Shown piece by piece: positions 7,536 to 14,828 of a stretch of DNA of 20,781 nt. Position 1 is the stretch's first letter. Every line of letters begins with the position of its first letter. The stretch is from assembly GCA_964547135.1 (NCBI GenBank), contig CAZJMK010000065.1, forward strand, positions 1 through 20,781, in the 5' to 3' direction. The DNA is from JAJXSS01 sp964547135. GTDB taxonomy: Bacteria > Planctomycetota > Phycisphaerae > Phycisphaerales > Phycisphaeraceae. Under the pieces are notes generated by a model that was not told the DNA's origin, did no database searches, and saw only the letters and a program-made list of their open reading frames with translations. The position numbers and the translations under genes are program-made.

Positions 7536-8228
7536 ATGAAAACCCAGGCACAGCGGCGGCGGATTTATGATGGTGAGGGTGATCGTCTGGTTGGGCCGGG
7601 CGATGCGGTGGAAAAGGTGGTATTGCTACCCGACGCCGGCTCACCGCGCGATGTCAGTGCGCAACCCAAGTTGCGTTTGCTTTGGGGGCAGAACCTTTTG
7701 GAAGACATACAAGCTGGTCGATATCGCACACTGGTCTGTTCGGTGAACGCTTTTGACAACAGTCGGGGCATCATTTCACAGGCTGCTGCGGCGCTGCCCA
7801 CCAGCCAGTGGGACGAAAGTTCCATCACAGCTTATGCCAAACGGTTCCCCAATCAGGGCAAGGTGACGGTGATCAAGTACGACATGGACGCGATCGAAGT
7901 GCTCGCTCTGCTTCGCCCCACCGAGGCACCGAACCTCCGGCTGGAAGACGTTGCCCTGGGGTTCAAAATCGTGGCGGAGATGATCCGTCGTAAAACCAGT
8001 CGTCTGCCCGTGGCCAGTGTTTCGTTTCTGGGCGGACGCGCCAATAAGGTGGTTGATGTGCAGGGCAATGAGCCTTCGTTTGAAACGGTGTTGCGCACGA
8101 TGTACGAAGCGGGGTTCAGCGGTGATGTGTACCCGGCTCCGTGGATGTGGGCAGCCTCGTCCACCGGTGTATATGCCCGTTACCCGTTCCCTGCGTCGAT
8201 CGAGTCGATGCGAGCCGGGGGGTCGTGA
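7536..8228 (+). CDS. Conserved-looking hypothetical protein, 230 aa
   Basis: I do not recognise the family. ATG 7536 is preferred because GGAG (7525-7528) lies seven bases upstream; ATG 7530 is too close and the frame upstream of it reads through a repeat element. The product looks soluble, with no signal peptide or membrane segment. Visible features are LRLLWGQNLLEDIQAGRYRT (about 48-67), VCSVNAFDNSRGIISQ, KVTVIKYDMDAIEVLALLRP, an FLGGRANKVVDVQGNEPSFE stretch and a C-terminal SGDVYPAPWMW. The mixture of short strands and conserved-looking Gly/Asp/Trp positions suggests an alpha/beta fold, but that is a guess. It is followed 93 bp later by the Minf_1886-family gene on the same strand, so the two may be co-expressed. 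Confidence 0.75.
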   Translation: MKTQAQRRRIYDGEGDRLVGPGDAVEKVVLLPDAGSPRDVSAQPKLRLLWGQNLLEDIQAGRYRTLVCSVNAFDNSRGIISQAAAALPTSQWDESSITAYAKRFPNQGKVTVIKYDMDAIEVLALLRPTEAPNLRLEDVALGFKIVAEMIRRKTSRLPVASVSFLGGRANKVVDVQGNEPSFETVLRTMYEAGFSGDVYPAPWMWAASSTGVYARYPFPASIESMRAGGS

Positions 8229-8282
8229 TGCGTTTGTTGTCACCGGGCGGCGATGGTTTGCACGACAACACCGATGACATCG

Positions 8283-8288
8283 TATAAT
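8283..8288 (+). promoter_or_regulatory. Possible -10 box upstream of the Minf_1886-family gene
   Basis: TATAAT lies 33 bases before ATG 8322, at a suitable distance for a short leader. A weak TTGCAC (8258-8263) could be a -35 box, but the 19-base spacer is long. Support is limited to sequence resemblance. Confidence 0.35.
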
Positions 8289-8321
8289 TGATGGAAGATC
8301 AGGGGTGGAAAAGGACGCAAC

Positions 8322-8741
8322 ATGGAAATCGATCTTCTGACCTTGGCCAAACAGACTGCCTACCCCCCCGAGGCATTTTTGTTTGTGCAGCGCGGGCTGG
8401 AGTTCACCGTTCGCCGGGTGCATGGCGAAAAAGCGGTGCAGCCACAGGCCAAAGAAGAAAACGCCCCAAGCCGACATGTTTCCGGGCAGATGCTCTGTCA
8501 GGGCTTGCGTGATTATGCTTTGCAGCAATACGGGTTGCTCGCCCGTACGGTGCTCAAACAGTGGCACATCAACAGCACGGAGGACTTTGGCAAAATCGTG
8601 TTCGCCATGGTCGAGTCCGGGCTGATGCAGAAAACCGACGATGATACGGTGCACGATTTTGTCGATGTGTTCGACTTCAATCAGGCCTTTGCCGCCGAGT
8701 TGGAGTTGACGGTGAAAAAAGTGACGACGGAAAAAAGGTGA
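8322..8741 (+). CDS. Minf_1886 family protein (Verrucomicrobia/Planctomycetes-restricted)
   Basis: This small protein (139 aa) has no known biochemical role. The sequence resembles the lineage-restricted family by pattern: an N-terminal YPPEAFLFVQRGLEFTVRR, a central RHVSGQMLCQGLRDYALQQY, then LLARTVLKQWHINSTEDFGK, IVFAMVESGLMQKTDDD and an acidic FDFNQAF near the C-terminus. It looks cytosolic and mostly helical. AAGGA at 8311-8315 lies six bases before ATG 8322. It sits between the unrecognised 230-residue gene and a repeat gap before the PerM-like gene. Recognition is from memory of the family, so the name should be treated as likely rather than proven. It is the best lineage marker in the window. 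Confidence 0.8.
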   Translation: MEIDLLTLAKQTAYPPEAFLFVQRGLEFTVRRVHGEKAVQPQAKEENAPSRHVSGQMLCQGLRDYALQQYGLLARTVLKQWHINSTEDFGKIVFAMVESGLMQKTDDDTVHDFVDVFDFNQAFAAELELTVKKVTTEKR

Positions 8742-8783
8742 GTTGGAAATAGAAGTGGCCAAGTGACGGAATCGTATTCGGAA

Positions 8784-8807
8784 GTTAGCGCCGCGATTTA
8801 TCGCGTC
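8784..8807 (+). repeat. GTTAGCGCC hairpin module, copy 1
   Basis: A CGCGAT/ATCGCG hairpin preceded by GTTAGCGC. A second copy at 14417-14440 differs by one base, and both follow an AAGTGACG-type segment. Confidence 0.8.
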
Positions 8808-8876
8808 GGGTCGGAGTGGTGAGTCGTTTGATTGGTTCATCGGTTGGACAAGTGGCCAAGTGAAACACTGATAACT

Positions 8877-8939
8877 GACGCCGAGGGCTTTAGCCCCGGA
8901 TTTCGTTCACTAGCATCCGGCCCTAAAGGGCACGGCGTC
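8877..8939 (-). repeat. GACGCCG palindromic element, copy 2 (63 bp)
   Basis: It is the reverse orientation of the copy at 7385-7447: starts GACGCCGAGGGCTTTAGCC and ends CCCTAAAGGGCACGGCGTC. It is stop-free in the frame leading into the PerM-like gene, which explains why that reading frame appears to extend upstream to 8832. Confidence 0.9.
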
Positions 8940-8999
8940 AAAACCACCAACGCAGAGTTCCCGCGTTCAACAGACAATCACGCCACCAGGAATTTGTGC

Positions 9000-10439
9000 A
9001 TGGCTGAGTCCGAGGGCAACAAACCAGCATCATCAACACCCCACGCGGATCGACATTTGTGGGAGTATCGCTGGTTTCGGGATGCCGCGATTTTGGTCGT
9101 GGTGGCCCTGCTGATTTTGCTGGTATGGTGGACGCGGGCGATTTTGCTGCCGGTGGTCTTGGGGTTGGCGCTGGCATACATGGCCAATCCGTTGATCACG
9201 TATTTGCAGCAACGGGCACGGCTGCCACGCTGGTTATCGACGTTTGGCTTGCTGATGGTCGGGTTGATCGCGCTGAGTGGCGCGGTGTTGTATCTGCTGC
9301 CGCGGTTGTTGGGGCAGGCTTACAGTCTGGTGCAACGGGTGCCGACGTATGTGCAAACGCTGACGCAGAAGTTGCAAAACCTGTTGCAGTATTCAGTGAG
9401 TTTGGAAGAACCCGCAGCACAAACATCGCCAACGACCGCGCCCGTTGCAACGATCGCACCTGATGCTGCTGCCGGCGCTATGACCCCCGATGCCGCAACC
9501 GTCACATTGCCAAACGAGGCCCCGACCCATGTCACGATAGCCCCCGATGCTGCGACGGTCAGGTTGTCACCCGATGCAACCAGTGTCGCGCTGCCATCGG
9601 ATATCGCCGTAACAATGACGCCCGATCAAGCCGCTTTGTTGGACCCCGCCACGACCAGCGCCCCGGCCGCGCATGGCAACCCACTTTTATTCGGCCCCGA
9701 TGGTTTGCTTCATTCCCTGGCGCAAATGGACCTGAGCCAACTGGGTGCCACGGTGCTCAAGTGGCTGGGGTTTGGCGTTGGGGTGGTCAGCTCAGCCGTG
9801 AGCATTGGTGCGTACCTGATACTGGCCGTCGCCATCACGCTGATCTGCTTTTTTTATTTCAGTTGGAAGTTCGACGGCATCATCGCCTGGTTCGCCCAGT
9901 TCGTGCCCGGCCAGAATCGCACCCGTACCCTGCACATTCTCAGTCGCATGGACAAGGCCATTGCCGCCTGGTTCCGTGGCCGCCTGTTGCAGGCGATGTT
10001 GCTGGGGTCGATTCTCTCCGTCGGCTGGGGCTTTGCCGGGGTTCCCTATTGGCTCTTGCTGGGCATCCTCGGCGGAATGCTCAACCTCATCCCCTACATG
10101 TCGGGGCTGACTTTGCCGGTGGTCATATTGATGATTTTGCTCGACGCTTTTGCGCAGGGTTCGCCGATCACCTGGTGGGCGATTCTGCTTTGGCCGGCGG
10201 TGGTGTTCGCGTTCGGTCAACTGTTTGATGGTTGGGTCGTCGAGCCGCTGGTACAGGGACAGGCCACCAGCCTTGACCCGTTGTCGGTGCTGATTGCGGT
10301 GCTCATCGGCGGAAGCCTGGCCGGGGTGCTGGGCATGATTCTGGCGATACCCACCGCGGCATGTGTGAAAATACTCTGGCAGGAAGTGATTCAAGCACGA
10401 GTGCGGGAAATACTCAATGGTTCGCCGACCGCGGGGTGA
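9000..10439 (+). CDS. AI-2E transporter / PerM-family (UPF0118) membrane protein
   Basis: A polytopic inner-membrane protein of a family that includes AI-2 exporters, PerM-like permeases and Na+/H+ antiporters, so the substrate cannot be inferred. ATG 9000 is chosen because AGGA (8988-8991) lies eight bases upstream and the reading frame before it is translated repeat. The 479 residues show N-terminal helices at about 26-62 and 79-101. A region at about 136-225 is inserted in the usual large soluble loop and is low-complexity, rich in Ala/Pro/Thr/Asp. Further helices follow at about 245-290 and 325-385, and the diagnostic C-terminal block DPLSVLIAVLIGGSLAGVLG at about 426-445. The low-complexity segment repeats PDAATV-like units irregularly. 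The CDS ends next to AAGTGGTCGAGTG and heptamer repeats. Confidence 0.88.
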   Translation: MAESEGNKPASSTPHADRHLWEYRWFRDAAILVVVALLILLVWWTRAILLPVVLGLALAYMANPLITYLQQRARLPRWLSTFGLLMVGLIALSGAVLYLLPRLLGQAYSLVQRVPTYVQTLTQKLQNLLQYSVSLEEPAAQTSPTTAPVATIAPDAAAGAMTPDAATVTLPNEAPTHVTIAPDAATVRLSPDATSVALPSDIAVTMTPDQAALLDPATTSAPAAHGNPLLFGPDGLLHSLAQMDLSQLGATVLKWLGFGVGVVSSAVSIGAYLILAVAITLICFFYFSWKFDGIIAWFAQFVPGQNRTRTLHILSRMDKAIAAWFRGRLLQAMLLGSILSVGWGFAGVPYWLLLGILGGMLNLIPYMSGLTLPVVILMILLDAFAQGSPITWWAILLWPAVVFAFGQLFDGWVVEPLVQGQATSLDPLSVLIAVLIGGSLAGVLGMILAIPTAACVKILWQEVIQARVREILNGSPTAG

Positions 10440-10716
10440 AGTGGTCGAGTGATACAAATTTCGGATTTCGAATTTCGGATTTAGCGAGAAGACTTGCTAT
10501 TGAAGCCGTCGGATTTCGAATTTACCAAGCCAAGAACGAGGCTGGCAAGCCGAGGGCTTGGGTATTCCGGGTGGTTGATCGGTGAGTCAGTTAATCGGTT
10601 ACTCGGACAGAGTGGTCTTTGCTCTGACCGATTAACCGACTCACCGACCAACTGATTAACCACTTCCATCACTCGACCACTCGACCACTTCTGCGCTTCG
10701 TGGTTCAATACCCCAC
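10440..10716. repeat. Composite repeat gap before the GT9 gene
   Basis: In order: AAGTGGTCGAGTG (10439-10451), a heptamer array (10456-10483), the TTGAAGCCGTCGGATTT module (10482-10518), a short heptamer remnant (10511-10524), the AAGCCAAGAACGAGG...GGGTATTCC module (10527-10568), a 92-bp octamer-built inverted repeat (10571-10662) and CACTCGACCACTCGACCACTT (about 10670-10690). No gene or clear promoter is seen. Confidence 0.8.
10571..10662 (+). repeat. Octamer-built inverted repeat, copy 1 (92 bp)
   Basis: Arms of about 40 bp, each made of degenerate 8-mers such as CGGTGAGT, CAGTTAAT and CGGTTACT, flank a short central segment containing CAGAG...CTCTG. The structure could fold into one long hairpin. 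A related copy in the opposite orientation is at 14452-14540. Confidence 0.85.
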
Positions 10717-11778
10717 ATGTGTGACCGGACCCCTCAACGCATTCTGCTGATTCGCCCTTCAGCCTTGGGCGATGTGGTGCGAACGGTGCCCGTGCTGGTG
10801 AGTCTGCGTCAGGCTTACCCGCAGGCCCGCATCGATTGGCTGGTGCAGGACAACTACGCCCCAGCCATCGCCGGCCACCCGGCCTTGTCGGGCGTCGTCC
10901 CCTTTCCCCGCAAACAACTGTCACATTGGTACAAGCCCGGTTCAGGCATGAATCAGGCATGGCAATGGGTGCGACAGTTGCGCACGCAAAAATATGATGC
11001 CGTGTTCGACCTGCAAGGGCTTGCGCGTTCGGGCTTCATCACCCGACTTACCGGTGCCAGGCAACGCATCGGGTTTGCCAAAGCCCGTGAACTGGCCTGG
11101 CTGGGGTACAACCAGCGTTACCCGGTCGATGCAAAACTGCACACCGTCGAACGCATGCTTGGTTTATTGACTGCCCATGGGTTGCCCGTGGTGCGCGACA
11201 TGCGCTTGTACCCAGCCCCGGTCGATCAGCAATGGTTGCAAAAATATCGAAGTGAAAACGGATTGAATGAGCAACCGTATGTGATCGTCGCCCCCACCGC
11301 TCAGTGGTTGTGCAAATGCTGGCCGATTGAAAAGTTCATCGCCCTCGCCCGGCTCATGCACAGTTCCCTGCAACCCACCCCGCGCCTGGTGATACTCGCT
11401 GCCCCGCACGAACGCACTTACATACAACCCATGCTCGATGCGCTGGCGAAAGTAAACCCGTTGTGTCCGACCACCACCGTCGGGCAAATGCTGGCCCTGG
11501 TCAGCCAATGTCGTTTACTGGTTTGCAATGATTCAGCCCCGCTGCACATGGGCGTCGGCTTTGGCAAACCGTTGGTCGCCCTGTTCGGCCCGACCGACCC
11601 CGCGCTCGTCGGCCCCTACCAGCGCCCCGACACCGTCCTTCAACCCCCGCAATTGCCAACCAACCTTGACCTGCGTCGTTATCGACATCATCGTGAGGAT
11701 CAAAGCCTGATCGGACGGATTGAGGTCGAGGGGGTGTGGGGAAAAGTCCAAAAACAATGGATGATGGATCATGGATAA
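10717..11778 (+). CDS. Glycosyltransferase family 9 (ADP-heptose:LPS heptosyltransferase-like)
   Basis: GT9 enzymes transfer heptose from ADP-heptose to the lipopolysaccharide inner core on the cytoplasmic side of the inner membrane. The 353-residue product has the N-terminal RILLIRPSALGDVVRTVPVL (about 8-27), FDLQGLARSG near 105, and a KCWPIEKF acceptor-domain motif. The donor-site segment CNDSAPLHMGVGFGKP continues into VALFGPTDP (about 270-294), both typical of WaaC/WaaF. No Shine-Dalgarno precedes ATG 10717. The last codons (from about 11757) and the stop lie inside an ATGGATN tandem array, so the C-terminal QWMMDHG is repeat-derived. It precedes bamA and skp on the same strand, in keeping with an outer-membrane biogenesis cluster. 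The exact sugar acceptor is unknown. Confidence 0.9.
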   Translation: MCDRTPQRILLIRPSALGDVVRTVPVLVSLRQAYPQARIDWLVQDNYAPAIAGHPALSGVVPFPRKQLSHWYKPGSGMNQAWQWVRQLRTQKYDAVFDLQGLARSGFITRLTGARQRIGFAKARELAWLGYNQRYPVDAKLHTVERMLGLLTAHGLPVVRDMRLYPAPVDQQWLQKYRSENGLNEQPYVIVAPTAQWLCKCWPIEKFIALARLMHSSLQPTPRLVILAAPHERTYIQPMLDALAKVNPLCPTTTVGQMLALVSQCRLLVCNDSAPLHMGVGFGKPLVALFGPTDPALVGPYQRPDTVLQPPQLPTNLDLRRYRHHREDQSLIGRIEVEGVWGKVQKQWMMDHG

Positions 11779-11787
11779 TGGATGATG
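11757..11787 (+). repeat. ATGGATN heptamer array
   Basis: Four 7-bp units (ATGGATG, ATGGATC, ATGGATA, ATGGATG) plus ATG. The GT9 stop codon TAA (11776-11778) falls within the array. A complement-orientation array lies at 11834-11865, forming an inverted pair. Confidence 0.9.
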
Positions 11788-11833
11788 TTCAAACCATGAG
11801 AGGGTGAAGTCGTTGCGCTTGGGTTGGTATCAA

Positions 11834-11865
11834 CATGATCCATCATCCTTTATCCATTATCCATG
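11834..11865 (-). repeat. ATGGATN heptamer array, reverse orientation
   Basis: It reads CATGATCCATCATCC...ATTATCCATG, i.e. the same ATGGATN-type units on the complementary strand. It pairs with 11757-11787 across a 46-bp loop and could act as a terminator-like or mRNA-stabilising hairpin after the GT9 gene. Confidence 0.85.
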
Positions 11866-11944
11866 AACTTCATTTGGCCCCATGCCCTTGAATCGTTAAA
11901 CTCACCCTTCACTTATTGGCAACACGATCCAGCGGAGCTTGCGC

Positions 11945-14350
11945 TTGCGTAACAACTCATTCAGCCGACGTGCCCGTGTGTGGTCCTTAGCCGGGGCTTT
12001 GACTTTGGGTTCGCTTTGTTCGGCAGTGCTGCAAGCGCAGGGGCTGGACCTGGCCAATCGGCCGGTGGGTGAAATCCGTATTGAAGGGTTACAGCAGGTG
12101 CCCCAAACGCTGGCGCTCAATCAGGTGCGTCTGCAAAAGGGTGACCCTTACAACCCCGCCCTGGTGCAGGAGGATATTGTTCGATTGACGCATTTGGGTC
12201 GATTCGGAGCGGTGACGGCCAAGGTGGAACCGCAGGCCGACGGAACGCTGGTGGTCACGTATCAGGTGAAGGAATTGGCCACGCTGGCGGATGTGCTGAC
12301 GGTGGGCAACAAGGAAATCAGCGATCAGGAGTTGCTCAAGTTGTCAGGCTTGCGCAGCGGCGACCCGGTGGATGCGTTTCTGATTCAGCGGGCCATCAAT
12401 CAGATGAAGGCCGAGTATGAAAAGAAGGGTTATTTTCAGGCGGAAATCAGTTTCGATCAGGGGCAGTTGGACGAATCAAATTTGCTGATATTCCGGGTGC
12501 GGGAAGGGCCTTTGGCGCGCTTGAAGGAAATTCGTTTTGAAGGCAACACGCTGTTCACGGAAAAACAGTTGATGGGGCAGATCAAATCGCGCACCTATTT
12601 TTTCATTCTGCGCAAGGGCGAGGTGAACCGGGAACAGTTGGAACAGGATGCGGCGAAGCTGCGTGATTTTTACCGAGACGCAGGTTACTTGGATGCACAG
12701 GTCGGCAGACGCATCGACATCAGCCCCGATCAGCGCGAAGCCGTCGTCGTGTTCGTCATCAATGAAGGTCGGCAGTTCACCATCGATCGCATCATCATCG
12801 AAGGCAACGAGCTTTTCAGCAGCGAGCAGATCATGGCGGCGATGCTGGTCAAGCCCGGCGATGTGCTGGAAGCGGAAAAGGTCAAAAAGAGTTACGACGC
12901 AGTGCTGGACCTTTACGGGAAACTGGGCTTCATCGAAACCCGCATCGAGCGCGGCCCGGGTACGCAGGGCTTTGAACGGGTGTTTCACGAAACCGAACCA
13001 AGGGTTGACCTGATCGTGCGCATCAACGAAGGCAAGGCTTACAACGTCGGCAAAGTCATGGTGTCGGGCAACCTGTCCACCAAGGACAAAGTCGTACAGC
13101 GACAGATTCGCGGCATCGAACCCGGTCGGCGCTTCGACCGCACCGGCATCACCACCACCGAAGAACGACTGCGCGAATCACCCCTGTTTTCCGACGCCAG
13201 CGTGACCGTATTGGGTGACCCGGAGGATGAAACGCGCGATGTACTCGTCGAGGTCAAAGAACGGCAGACAGGCAATATCAGTTTCGGAGCGGGCATCAGT
13301 TCCGACTCAGGCGTGATCGGAGCGGTGGAACTGACTCAGCGTAATTTTGATATTGCCGATGTACCGGAGAGTTGGGGCGAATTTTTCACGGGCAAGTCGT
13401 TTCGCGGGGCGGGGCAGTATTTCAATTTGTCGCTGCAGCCGGGTAATGAGTTCAGCCGGTATAGCGTGAGCTTCCGTGACCCGGCGTTTTTGGAGACGGA
13501 TTACTTTTTGGATTTGTCGGCTTTTTACGTGGAACGTGAACGCGACAATTATGATGAAACCCGTGGCGGGGGCACGATTGGTGTGGGGCAACGCTTTGGG
13601 GATGTTTGGTCGGCTTCGATTCGAGCACGGGGTGAAAATGTGGAGGTCGATAGCATCGCTTCTGACGCCCCGCAGGACGTGATTGATGTGCAGGGAACCA
13701 ACCTGATCACCAGTCTGGGTTTTGCGGTGACACGCAACACCACCGACAGCACGCTGTTTCCGACCAAGGGCAGTCTGACGGAGCTTTCGCTATCACGGGC
13801 GGGGCTGCTGGGCGGGGCGTATGAGTTCACCATGGCGGAGGCGAGTTTCCGAAAGTTTTGGACGGTGGACGAAGACTTTTTCGGCTACAAGACGGTGGTG
13901 ACGTTCCGCAGCGAGGTCGGCTACATTTTTGAGGATGTTGATGAGGTGCCGTTGTTTGAACGGTTTTATGCCGGGGGCAGGTCGTTGCGCGGGTTTTCGT
14001 TCCGGGGGATCGGGCCGTTGGGCTTCCGTCCGCCGAATCCGCCGACTGAAACCAACCCCGTAAAGACCGACGACCACGTCGGCGGCACGTGGTTGTTCAT
14101 CGCCGGGTTGGAATACAACTTTCCGATTTATCAGGACACTTTACGCGGCGTGGTGTTCGTCGATTCAGGCACCGTCGCCAATGAGGTCAGTTTCGGGGAA
14201 TACCGCGTGGCCGTCGGCGCAGGCATACGGCTGAAGGTTCCGTTTTTGGGCCAGGCGCCTTTCGCGTTGGACTTTGCCGTACCGATTGTGAAGGAAGAGG
14301 GCGACGACACGCGGATTTTCAGCTTCGATATTTCGTTGCCGTTCCGATGA
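11945..14350 (+). CDS. bamA: Outer membrane protein assembly factor BamA (Omp85)
   Basis: BamA inserts beta-barrel proteins into the outer membrane. The 801-residue protein has a signal peptide (about 1-33, ending AVLQAQ) and five POTRA-type repeats (about 43-107, 110-188, 190-272, 275-358, 362-436), each with a strand like EIRFEGN or KVMVSGN. A C-terminal barrel (about 437-801) carries the conserved FYAGGRSLRGFSFRGIGP (L6 loop, near 673-690) and ends FDISLPFR. There is no ATG in frame between the upstream stop (11897-11899) and the gene. TTG 11945 is preferred because GGAG (11934-11937) lies seven bases upstream; TTG 11939 is too near. It is followed 478 bp later by skp, the usual neighbour, although the gap is packed with repeats. 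Confidence 0.93.
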   Translation: MRNNSFSRRARVWSLAGALTLGSLCSAVLQAQGLDLANRPVGEIRIEGLQQVPQTLALNQVRLQKGDPYNPALVQEDIVRLTHLGRFGAVTAKVEPQADGTLVVTYQVKELATLADVLTVGNKEISDQELLKLSGLRSGDPVDAFLIQRAINQMKAEYEKKGYFQAEISFDQGQLDESNLLIFRVREGPLARLKEIRFEGNTLFTEKQLMGQIKSRTYFFILRKGEVNREQLEQDAAKLRDFYRDAGYLDAQVGRRIDISPDQREAVVVFVINEGRQFTIDRIIIEGNELFSSEQIMAAMLVKPGDVLEAEKVKKSYDAVLDLYGKLGFIETRIERGPGTQGFERVFHETEPRVDLIVRINEGKAYNVGKVMVSGNLSTKDKVVQRQIRGIEPGRRFDRTGITTTEERLRESPLFSDASVTVLGDPEDETRDVLVEVKERQTGNISFGAGISSDSGVIGAVELTQRNFDIADVPESWGEFFTGKSFRGAGQYFNLSLQPGNEFSRYSVSFRDPAFLETDYFLDLSAFYVERERDNYDETRGGGTIGVGQRFGDVWSASIRARGENVEVDSIASDAPQDVIDVQGTNLITSLGFAVTRNTTDSTLFPTKGSLTELSLSRAGLLGGAYEFTMAEASFRKFWTVDEDFFGYKTVVTFRSEVGYIFEDVDEVPLFERFYAGGRSLRGFSFRGIGPLGFRPPNPPTETNPVKTDDHVGGTWLFIAGLEYNFPIYQDTLRGVVFVDSGTVANEVSFGEYRVAVGAGIRLKVPFLGQAPFALDFAVPIVKEEGDDTRIFSFDISLPFR

Positions 14351-14358
14351 GGATGAAG

Positions 14359-14398
14359 GGGAAGTGGCCAAGTGGTCAAGTGGCCGAGTGGTCAAGTG
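14359..14398 (+). repeat. AAGTGGYC octamer tandem array
   Basis: Units AAGTGGCC, AAGTGGTC, AAGTGGCC, GAGTGGTC and AAGTGACG follow one another exactly in 8-bp steps. The same unit occurs in most other gaps and inside priA. Confidence 0.9.
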
Positions 14399-14416
14399 AC
14401 GAAATCATGTTGGGAT

Positions 14417-14440
14417 GTTAGCGCCGCGATTGATCGCGTC
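14417..14440 (+). repeat. GTTAGCGCC hairpin module, copy 2
   Basis: Second copy of the CGCGAT/ATCGCG hairpin module at 8784-8807, again preceded by an AAGTGACG-type segment and followed by a GGTYGGAG-type sequence. Confidence 0.8.
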
Positions 14441-14451
14441 TGGTTGGAGTT

Positions 14452-14540
14452 GTTAATCGGTTGGTCGGTGAGTCGGTTAATCGGGAATAGCAAAGGCAGT
14501 TCTGACCGAGTAACCGATTAACTGACTCACCGATGAACCA
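14452..14540 (-). repeat. Octamer-built inverted repeat, copy 2 (89 bp)
   Basis: Units CGGTTAAT, CGGTTGGT, CGGTGAGT and CGGTTAAT step by 8 bp in the left arm and recur inverted in the right arm. The whole element matches the reverse complement of 10571-10662 and even shares CTTTGCT in the loop. Confidence 0.85.
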
Positions 14541-14828
14541 TGCAAAATACCCAAGTCGTCGTCGCGGACTCCTCGTCCTTGGCTTGGTTCTGTCACTTGA
14601 CCACTTGACCACTTGACCACTCGACCACTGCTTATTTTCGTGCCTTCATAACCGATGATGCCCCAGGGTATTCACTTGAAACACACAAACGGTATTGCCC
14701 GCAGCCGATGGAAATGATAGAACATGACCCCTGCGGTCTGCGTATGGGTGGGGTTGGTTCATACAATCATGTGCGTACCAATTGCGGCGCACAGCAACGA
14801 TGTTTCGATTAACCATGGAGCGAGTGCA

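Larger units (their letters stand above)
8742..8999. repeat. Repeat-filled gap before the PerM-like gene
   Basis: The gap contains AAGTGGCCAAGTGACGGAATC (about 8755-8772), a GTTAGCGCCGCGAT/TATCGCGTC hairpin module (8784-8807), a degenerate remnant of the CGGTTAAT-type octamer array (8818-8849), another AAGTGGCCAAGTG (about 8851-8863) and the GACGCCG palindrome (8877-8939). The Shine-Dalgarno AGGA of the next gene is at 8988-8991. No gene is seen. Confidence 0.8.
14351..14828. repeat. Composite repeat gap between bamA and skp
   Basis: The 478-bp gap holds five AAGTGGYC-like octamers (about 14359-14398), the GTTAGCGCC hairpin (14417-14440), the octamer-built inverted repeat (14452-14540), the complement of the AAGCC..GAACGAGG module (14547-14587) and CACTTGACC-type octamers (about 14596-14630). 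From 14631 to 14828 the sequence is not repetitive and probably carries the skp promoter and leader, but I could not assign boxes. Confidence 0.75.

Noticed and set aside
7776..8840. Long minus-strand open frame (354 codons) opposite the 230-aa and Minf_1886-family genes
   Set aside because: It spans two plus-strand genes that have good Shine-Dalgarno sites and, in one case, family resemblance. Its translation is compositionally odd (rich in His and Arg) with no recognisable motif.
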